From: Exiguobacterium undae DSM 14481
GTDB taxonomy: Bacteria > Bacillota > Bacilli > Exiguobacteriales > Exiguobacteriaceae
Assembly: GCF_000620805.1 (NCBI RefSeq)
Contig: NZ_KK211187.1
Span: 1,211,957 to 1,275,956 of the forward strand
Length of the DNA stretch: 64,000 bases
Direction of reading: 5' to 3'
This document shows, piece by piece, positions 58,094-64,000 of this stretch. The position numbers and the translations under genes were made by a program. The number at the start of each line of letters is the position of its first letter. Position 1 is the stretch's first letter. The notes beneath the pieces were generated by a model. That model saw only the letters and a program-made list of their open reading frames with translations. It was not told where the DNA came from and made no database searches.

Positions 58094-60190
58094 ATGGCAA
58101 AATATCTAGTAATCGTCGAATCACCTGCAAAGGCAAAAACCATCAAACGTTATCTCGGTTCGAACTATACCGTGAAAGCTTCGATGGGGCATGTTATCGA
58201 TTTGCCAAAGAGCCAAATGGGTGTTGACGTTGAACATGACTATGAACCGAAGTATATTACGATTCGTGGTAAAGGTCCGGTATTAAAAGAATTAAAAACT
58301 GCGGCTAAAAAAGCACAAAAAATTTATCTCGCGGCCGACCCCGACCGTGAAGGGGAAGCGATCGCCTGGCACTTGGCGAAAGCCCTCGGCGTCGATGAAT
58401 CGACGGAATGTCGGGTCGTCTTTAATGAGATCACAAAAGATGCCATCAAAGATTCGTTCAAGAGACCCCGCAAGATCAACTATGATCTTGTCGATGCACA
58501 ACAGGCACGGCGTATCTTGGACCGTCTTGTGGGATACAGCATGAGTCCGTTACTTTGGAAAAAAATCAAAAAAGGATTATCGGCAGGACGTGTTCAATCC
58601 GTTGCGGTGAAGATGATCATTGACCGGGAACAGGAAATCAATGCCTTTTTACCAGAAGAGTACTGGACGATCAAACTCGAGTTGGATGCCAACGGTGAAA
58701 AACTAGAAGCAAACTTTTATGGAATAGATGGCAAAAAACGTGAGTTGCACTCGGAAGAAGAGGTCAACGAAGTGTTGGCGCAACTTTCCCAGTCGTTTAC
58801 CGTTGATTCTGTGACGAAAAAAGAGCGGCGGCGTAATCCGGCACTTCCGTTTACGACCAGTTCGCTTCAACAAGAAGCAGCGCGTAAACTGAATTTCCGA
58901 GCGAAGAAGACGATGATGATTGCCCAGCAATTGTATGAAGGAATCGAGCTCGGAAAAGAAGGGACCGTCGGTTTGATCACCTACATGCGAACAGACTCGA
59001 CACGAACTTCTGAAACGGCGAATCTCGAAGCGCACGGCTTCATTGAAAATGCGTACGGAAAAGAATACATTGCCGTTGAGAAACGGAAAGAGAAAAAAGC
59101 GGCAAATTCGCAAGATGCCCACGAAGCCGTTCGTCCGACATCCACGATGCGGGACCCGCAACTGGTCAAATCGTATTTGTCACGCGATCAGTTCCGTTTG
59201 TACAAACTGATTTGGGAACGGTTTGTCGCCAGCCAGATGGCACCTGCCGTCCTGGACACTGTAAAAGTGGATCTTGTTTCAAACGGAGTGACGTTCCGCG
59301 CAAACGGTTCAACGGTCAAGTTCGCAGGATTCATGAAAGTCTATATCGAGGATACAGACGACGAAGCCGTGACTGACGTTAAGGAAGGGTTATTGCCTCC
59401 ACTTGACGATGGAGAAGTGTTGCAACAAGAAATGATTGAACCGAAACAACATTTCACGCAACCACCGCCACGTTATACAGAGGCACGTCTTGTCCGGGCG
59501 ATGGAAGAACTCGGGATTGGTCGTCCGTCGACATATGCTCCGACACTGGATACGATTCAAAAACGTGGGTATGTGACGCTGGAAGAGAAAAAATTCTTGC
59601 CGACGGAACTCGGTGAACTCGTCATCGATATGATCAGCGACTACTTCCAAGAATTCATCACCGTCCAGTTTACGGCCGATATGGAAGCCTTGCTTGATGC
59701 GATCGAAAAGGGTGATATGCAGTGGACAGAAGTCGTCGATCCGATTTATAAATCGTTCGCGAAACGTTTGACACGGGCAGAAGCCGAGATTGAAAAAATC
59801 GAAATCAAGGATGAACCAGCCGGAGAAGACTGTGAAGTCTGTGGGCACGCAATGGTCATCAAGATGGGCCGTTATGGTAAATTCATGGCGTGCTCGAATT
59901 TCCCGGAATGCCGGAACACCAAACCGATTCAAGTTGAAATCGGTGTCAAATGTCCGACATGCGGAACGGGTGAGATTGTGGAACGCCGGAGTAAAAAGGG
60001 CCGCCTGTTCTACGGTTGCTCCAATTATCCGGAATGTGAATTCGTTTCGTGGGATAAACCGGTCGAAGAACCATGTCCGGTGTGCAGCAGTATGATGGTA
60101 CAAAAGAAAATCAAGAACGGTGTGAAAGTAGAATGTACGTCTTGTGGACATCATGAAACACGCATCGATCAGGAGCAAGAGGAGGAATGA
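58094..60190 (+). CDS. topA: DNA topoisomerase I
   Basis: Type IA topoisomerase relaxing negative supercoils. The 698 residues contain a TOPRIM domain ([18 protein letters not shown], then [15 protein letters not shown]), the active-site tyrosine in [13 protein letters not shown] near residue 300, [16 protein letters not shown]-type motif near 473, and three C-terminal four-cysteine zinc modules starting at CEVCG, CPTCG and CPVCS (about 577-690). It ends 3 bases before trmFO. Confidence 0.97.
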   Translation: MAKYLVIVESPAKAKTIKRYLGSNYTVKASMGHVIDLPKSQMGVDVEHDYEPKYITIRGKGPVLKELKTAAKKAQKIYLAADPDREGEAIAWHLAKALGVDESTECRVVFNEITKDAIKDSFKRPRKINYDLVDAQQARRILDRLVGYSMSPLLWKKIKKGLSAGRVQSVAVKMIIDREQEINAFLPEEYWTIKLELDANGEKLEANFYGIDGKKRELHSEEEVNEVLAQLSQSFTVDSVTKKERRRNPALPFTTSSLQQEAARKLNFRAKKTMMIAQQLYEGIELGKEGTVGLITYMRTDSTRTSETANLEAHGFIENAYGKEYIAVEKRKEKKAANSQDAHEAVRPTSTMRDPQLVKSYLSRDQFRLYKLIWERFVASQMAPAVLDTVKVDLVSNGVTFRANGSTVKFAGFMKVYIEDTDDEAVTDVKEGLLPPLDDGEVLQQEMIEPKQHFTQPPPRYTEARLVRAMEELGIGRPSTYAPTLDTIQKRGYVTLEEKKFLPTELGELVIDMISDYFQEFITVQFTADMEALLDAIEKGDMQWTEVVDPIYKSFAKRLTRAEAEIEKIEIKDEPAGEDCEVCGHAMVIKMGRYGKFMACSNFPECRNTKPIQVEIGVKCPTCGTGEIVERRSKKGRLFYGCSNYPECEFVSWDKPVEEPCPVCSSMMVQKKIKNGVKVECTSCGHHETRIDQEQEEE

Positions 60191-60193
60191 CCG

Positions 60194-61498
60194 GTGAAAC
60201 GAGTAACCGTGATCGGCGCCGGACTCGCAGGTTCTGAAGCAGCATGGCAACTTGCGAAACGTGGCGTTCAAGTAGATTTATATGAAATGCGACCGGTGAA
60301 GCAGACCCCTGCTCACCATACGGATCAATTTGCAGAGCTCGTTTGTTCAAATTCACTACGGGCGAATCAATTGACGAATGCAGTCGGTGTATTAAAAGAA
60401 GAAATGCGTCAACTGGATTCCTTGATCATGAAGGCAGCTGACTTGGCGAGTGTTCCGGCAGGTGGAGCACTTGCCGTCGACCGCCATGACTTTGCAGGAT
60501 ACGTGACCGAGACACTAAAGAATCACCCGAACGTTACCGTTCATCATGAAGAGATTGAAGCGATTCCGGACGGTCCAACGATCGTTGCGACGGGACCGTT
60601 GACGAGTGCTGCTTTATCGGAGTCATTAAAACAGTTCACAGGAGAAGATTATCTCTACTTCTTTGATGCCGCAGCACCGATTCTTGACGGTGATACGATC
60701 GACCGGGAGAAGGTCTACCTCAAGTCACGTTATGACAAGGGCGAAGCCGCTTACTTGAACTGTCCGATGACAGAAGAAGAGTTTACGCATTTCCATAACG
60801 AATTGATTCAAGCGGAAGTCGTTCCGCTAAAAGAATTCGAAAAGGAAATTTATTTTGAAGGCTGCATGCCGTTTGAAGTACTCGCATCGCGCGGACCAAA
60901 GACGTTATTATTCGGACCGATGAAACCGGTGGGTCTCGAAGATCCGAAAACCGGAAAACGTCCGTATGCCGTCGTTCAACTTCGTCAAGATAATTCAGCC
61001 GGTACGCTGTTCAATCTGGTCGGTTTCCAAACGCATCTGAAGTGGGGCGAACAAAAACGGATCATCCGCCTGATTCCAGGTCTTGAGAATGCAGAGATCG
61101 TCCGCTATGGCGTCATGCACCGGAATACGTTTGTGAACTCGCCGAACCTGCTCCAACCGACTTATCAAACGCGGACACGTCATGATTTGTTCTTTGCCGG
61201 ACAAATGACGGGTGTGGAAGGGTATGTCGAATCGGCCGCTTCTGGTTTGATGGCAGGAATCAATGCAGCGCGTCTAATTAATGAAGCAGAACCGGTGGCT
61301 TTCCCGAAAGAGACGATGATGGGGGCAATGGCTCACTACATAACGACGACGGAAGGAAAGAACTTCCAACCGATGAATGCAAACTTTGGACTTGTTCCGG
61401 CGCTGGTCGGACAGACCGGACGCATGAAGAAACCAGAGAAGTATGCACTCTTTGCCGAACGGGCACTCGAAGCAATCAAAGACTTTACGGATATGTAA
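60194..61498 (+). CDS. trmFO: Folate/FAD-dependent tRNA (uracil-54-C5)-methyltransferase
   Basis: Makes ribothymidine at tRNA position 54 using methylene-tetrahydrofolate. The 434 residues begin with the FAD loop [21 protein letters not shown] and contain [21 protein letters not shown] near residue 51, [14 protein letters not shown] near 224, [17 protein letters not shown] and [19 protein letters not shown] near 333. The start is GTG with AGGAGG upstream inside topA. Confidence 0.96.
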   Translation: MKRVTVIGAGLAGSEAAWQLAKRGVQVDLYEMRPVKQTPAHHTDQFAELVCSNSLRANQLTNAVGVLKEEMRQLDSLIMKAADLASVPAGGALAVDRHDFAGYVTETLKNHPNVTVHHEEIEAIPDGPTIVATGPLTSAALSESLKQFTGEDYLYFFDAAAPILDGDTIDREKVYLKSRYDKGEAAYLNCPMTEEEFTHFHNELIQAEVVPLKEFEKEIYFEGCMPFEVLASRGPKTLLFGPMKPVGLEDPKTGKRPYAVVQLRQDNSAGTLFNLVGFQTHLKWGEQKRIIRLIPGLENAEIVRYGVMHRNTFVNSPNLLQPTYQTRTRHDLFFAGQMTGVEGYVESAASGLMAGINAARLINEAEPVAFPKETMMGAMAHYITTTEGKNFQPMNANFGLVPALVGQTGRMKKPEKYALFAERALEAIKDFTDM

Positions 61499-61505
61499 GA
61501 AAAGA

Positions 61506-61547
61506 TGGGGGAAAAGGCGCATTTCAGCGTTCTTTTCGCCCATTTCT
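61506..61547 (+). terminator. Terminator-like hairpin after trmFO
   Basis: ATGGGGGAAAAGGCG pairs with CGTTCTTTTCGCCCAT (some mismatches), followed by TTTCTTAATTT. Confidence 0.6.
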
Positions 61548-61599
61548 TAATTTGTCATAAAAGCGTGATAATTTTGTCATCTTTCTGGTTTTTGGTCTA

Positions 61600-61628
61600 T
61601 TGTCAGACTACTTCCGGTATGCTATGCT
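61600..61628 (+). promoter_or_regulatory. xerC-hslVU promoter
   Basis: TTGTCA (61600-61605) and TATGCT (61623-61628) are 17 bases apart, about 40 bases before xerC. Confidence 0.7.
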
Positions 61629-61670
61629 AAGGTCGATTCGAGTATGAAATGGTTAGAAGGAGGCTCACTT

Positions 61671-62549
61671 ATGGGAGTAGACTCAGAGTTTGACCTACTG
61701 CGGAAATCTTTTTTGCGGTATGTACACATCGAACGTCAATTATCTCCAAATACGGGCCGCTCTTATGGTCAAACACTTCGACAATACGCCGCTTTTTGCC
61801 TCGATCATCAGCTGAGATCGATTGAATTGGCAACTGCACGGCGTTATTTGTTTGCCCTTTACGATCAAAACGCATCCAGATCGACCATTGCCCAAAAAGT
61901 CTCTTGCTTAAAACAGTTCGGACGGTTTATTACACGGGATACGGACAACGTGAATCCATTCGACGGACTGAAGGCACCAAAACGTGTTCAGACGTTACCA
62001 ACGTTTTTAGTACCGTCCGAATACGAACGTTTTCTGGAGGCTTTCCGGACGTCAGATGCGTTTGGTGTCCGAAACGTGGCATTGATCGAATTGCTGTATG
62101 CAACTGGCATGCGTGTCAGTGAACTAGCCGGATTGAACCTCAAGGATTTGGATCAGGATTTAGAATATGTTCATGTGTATGGAAAAGGGAGAAAGGAACG
62201 CATTACACCCATTGGATCGTTTGCGAGAAAAGCGCTAGCCGCTTACTTAGTTGAGCGGACACCAATGGAGGGTGATGAACAGGCGCTGTTTCTTTCCCGG
62301 TCAGGTCGGCGTTTGACGACCGACGGGATTCGAAAGATTCTCAAAAAAGGGGATCCCCTGCTTTCGAAACACGTCACACCACATGCCTTACGACATAGCT
62401 TTGCAACAGATCTTCTGGAACGTGGAGCCGATTTACGAGCTGTACAGGAATTGCTTGGTCATGCTTCATTATCGACAACAGGACAGTACACACACGTCAC
62501 GACGGAACGCCTTCGTCATGTTTACCAGCAAGCGCATCCGCGTGCCTAA
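61671..62549 (+). CDS. xerC: Site-specific tyrosine recombinase XerC
   Basis: Resolves chromosome dimers at dif with XerD; called codV in B. subtilis. The 292 residues have an N-terminal SAM-like core-binding domain and the catalytic domain: Arg in [12 protein letters not shown] near residue 148, Lys in YGKGRKER near 173, the H-x-x-R box in [15 protein letters not shown] near 242, [16 protein letters not shown] with the His, and the Tyr nucleophile near 274. ATG at 61671 follows AAGGAGG; the frame to 61644 adds residues without a ribosome site. Confidence 0.96.
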   Translation: MGVDSEFDLLRKSFLRYVHIERQLSPNTGRSYGQTLRQYAAFCLDHQLRSIELATARRYLFALYDQNASRSTIAQKVSCLKQFGRFITRDTDNVNPFDGLKAPKRVQTLPTFLVPSEYERFLEAFRTSDAFGVRNVALIELLYATGMRVSELAGLNLKDLDQDLEYVHVYGKGRKERITPIGSFARKALAAYLVERTPMEGDEQALFLSRSGRRLTTDGIRKILKKGDPLLSKHVTPHALRHSFATDLLERGADLRAVQELLGHASLSTTGQYTHVTTERLRHVYQQAHPRA

Positions 62550-62562
62550 GGGAGGAAACAAA

Positions 62563-63114
62563 ATGTTTCATGCAACGACGATTTTTGCCATTCAACATAA
62601 CGGTCAATCCGCGATGAGCGGGGATGGACAAGTGACCTTCGGAAACCAAGTCATCATGAAGAAAAGTGCGAAAAAAGTACGACGTCTCTATGGCGGCAAA
62701 GTGATTGCCGGTTTTGCTGGAAGTGTTGCCGATGCGTTCACACTATTTGAAAAGTTTGAAGCGAAACTCGAGATGTACAACGGGAACCTGCAACGAGCTG
62801 CTGTCGAATTAGCAAAAGAATGGCGCGGCGATAAGATGTTACGGCAACTTGAAGCGTTATTGCTCGTCATGGACGGCAGTCATTTGTTGCTTGTATCCGG
62901 AAACGGGGAAGTGATTGAGCCGGATGATGGGATCTTAGCAATCGGCTCAGGCGGCAACTATGCTCTGGCAGCAGGACGGGCGTTAGTACGCCATGCAGCA
63001 CATCTGACGGCTGAAGAAATCGCACGGGCGGCTCTTGAAACAGCTGGAGAGTTATGTGTGTTTACGAATGATCAAATCATTTTAGAAACGATTGGGGGAA
63101 GTGCAGATGCATGA
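62563..63114 (+). CDS. hslV: ATP-dependent protease peptidase subunit HslV (ClpQ)
   Basis: N-terminal-nucleophile peptidase forming a dodecamer capped by HslU. The 183 residues begin [55 protein letters not shown] and [12 protein letters not shown] are family signatures. GGGAGGA is 6 bases before the ATG at 62563. The B. subtilis protein begins MSSFHATTIF with serine as nucleophile; here that serine is missing and the first candidate hydroxyl residues are T5 and T6. It overlaps hslU by 8 bases. Confidence 0.96.
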   Translation: MFHATTIFAIQHNGQSAMSGDGQVTFGNQVIMKKSAKKVRRLYGGKVIAGFAGSVADAFTLFEKFEAKLEMYNGNLQRAAVELAKEWRGDKMLRQLEALLLVMDGSHLLLVSGNGEVIEPDDGILAIGSGGNYALAAGRALVRHAAHLTAEEIARAALETAGELCVFTNDQIILETIGGSADA

Positions 63115-64000
63115 ATTTACACCGAGACAAATCGTGGAAAAACTAAATGAACATGTCATTGGTCAAGCCGATGCCAAACGGGCTGTTGCGATTGCGCTTC
63201 GTAATCGTTACCGTCGTCAGTTACTTGATCCAAGTTTGCGTGATGAAGTGACACCTAAAAATATTTTGATGATCGGACCGACTGGCGTCGGTAAAACGGA
63301 GATTGCACGCCGACTGGCGAAATTAGTCCGGGCACCGTTCGTCAAAATTGAAGCGACAAAGTTTACGGAAGTCGGCTATGTCGGACGAGACGTCGAATCG
63401 ATGGTCCGTGATTTAGTGGAGGCATCACTTCGCCTCGTAAAGGATGAGAAGAAAGAAGCCCTGAAAGAACGTGCCGAGGCAGTCGCAAACGAACGAATCG
63501 TCGACGCTCTGGTCGGGAAAAAATCTTCCGCTGGTCTTGGAGGCGGCAATCCGTTTGAGATGTTATTCGGAGGCAACCAAAAACCACCTGAACAAGAAAC
63601 TGCGAACGATACAGCAGACCGCTCGGTGATTCGTCAACAACTTTTCCAAGGTCAACTAGAAGACCGCATGATTGATGTTGACATCGAAGAGCGGCAAATG
63701 GATCTGTTCTCCGGCCAACAGGGGATGGAAGGTCTAGCAAACTTACAAGACATGCTCGGACAAGTGATGCCGAAGAAAACGAAAAAGCGTCAATTGAGTG
63801 TCAAAGAAGCACGCCCGATTTTGACGGCGGAAGAAGCGGAACGGTTACTCGATTTAAATGAAGTGCATGATGAAGCGGTCCGTCGCGCGGAACAGATGGG
63901 CATCATCTTCGTCGATGAAATCGATAAGATTGCGACAAAAGGTCACGACAGTGCCGGTGTGTCGCGTGAAGGCGTCCAGCGGGACATCTTACCGATTGTC
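63107..64000 (+). CDS. hslU: ATP-dependent protease ATPase subunit HslU (ClpY), 3' partial
   Basis: AAA+ unfoldase of the HslUV protease; 298 codons are visible and the gene runs off the window. It begins [37 protein letters not shown], with Walker [15 protein letters not shown] near residue 61, [17 protein letters not shown] near 90, a variable I-domain (about 110-245) and Walker [12 protein letters not shown] near 268. The start ATG at 63107 follows GGGGGAA and overlaps hslV. codY is expected downstream by analogy with Bacillus. Confidence 0.97.
   Translation, partial: MHEFTPRQIVEKLNEHVIGQADAKRAVAIALRNRYRRQLLDPSLRDEVTPKNILMIGPTGVGKTEIARRLAKLVRAPFVKIEATKFTEVGYVGRDVESMVRDLVEASLRLVKDEKKEALKERAEAVANERIVDALVGKKSSAGLGGGNPFEMLFGGNQKPPEQETANDTADRSVIRQQLFQGQLEDRMIDVDIEERQMDLFSGQQGMEGLANLQDMLGQVMPKKTKKRQLSVKEARPILTAEEAERLLDLNEVHDEAVRRAEQMGIIFVDEIDKIATKGHDSAGVSREGVQRDILPIV

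Noticed and set aside
59390-60271. Long antisense open frame of 293 codons over topA
   Set aside because: It is a shadow of the strongly conserved topA and trmFO frames, with no ribosome site and no family resemblance.
61550-61582. Direct repeat ATTTGTCAT / ATTTTGTCAT upstream of xerC as a regulatory site
   Set aside because: AT-rich, short, and no known operator matches well; a CodY box was considered but the match is poor.

Overview
The window is a 64 kb stretch of a low-to-mid GC Firmicute chromosome. Gene order from rqcH/gmk to hslVU closely follows the Bacillus subtilis block yloA-gmk-rpoZ-coaBC-priA ... smc-ftsY-ylxM-ffh-rpsP ... topA-trmFO-xerC-hslVU. The protein sequences are Bacillales-like but not Bacillus. 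spoVM is missing from its usual place, and the overall character suggests a non-sporulating relative; Exiguobacterium is my best guess. This is inference from gene order and remembered protein sequences, not from a search.

Layout. 2-9362: pyrimidine operon pyrB(partial)-C-AA-AB-K-D-F-E, tightly overlapping and closed by a terminator. 9538-13030: GNAT acetyltransferase; a divergent unit of VOC protein plus quinone oxidoreductase facing an HxlR regulator; a UPF0173 hydrolase. 13238-15045: envelope pair (DUF4097 protein and aromatic-acid-exporter family protein). 15107-16801: rqcH on the minus strand. 16967-28372: gmk, rpoZ, coaBC, priA, a fused def-fmt gene, rsmB, stp, prkC, rsgA, rpe. 28395-29758: TPP riboswitch, thiT and thiN (thiamine uptake and pyrophosphorylation). 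29729-30135: a gene-free element of about 407 bp with strong RNA and DNA hairpins, resembling a HEARO/omega-RNA unit of the IS200/IS605-IscB type without its protein gene. 30211-31943 (minus): amino acid permease and rpmB. 32227-37957: asp23-like gene, fakA, sdaAB, sdaAA, recG. 37961-41575: FapR-controlled fatty acid operon fapR-plsX-fabD-fabG, then acpP. 41634-49136: rnc, a small UPF0435 gene on the minus strand, smc, ftsY, ylxM, ffh. 49231-54977: rpsP, rimM, trmD, rplS, lepB, rbgA, rnhB and a FliK-like/FlhB-like gene pair. 55066-64000: sucCD, dprA, topA, trmFO, xerC, hslV, hslU (partial).

Most of the window is housekeeping: UMP synthesis, fatty acid and phospholipid initiation, protein targeting, ribosome maturation, chromosome maintenance. 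Regulatory logic can be read for several units: FapR operator on the fapR promoter, TPP riboswitch on thiT-thiN, candidate operator between the HxlR gene and its divergent target, and many intrinsic terminators.

The two most unusual features are (1) the single-ORF fusion of peptide deformylase with methionyl-tRNA formyltransferase, which joins the enzymes that remove and add the initiator formyl group, and (2) the solo HEARO/omega-RNA-like element whose left end has replaced the last codons of thiN, so that the thiamine operon transcript would run straight into the RNA scaffold. Recognition of the RNA family is from memory of sequence and structure and needs a covariance-model search.
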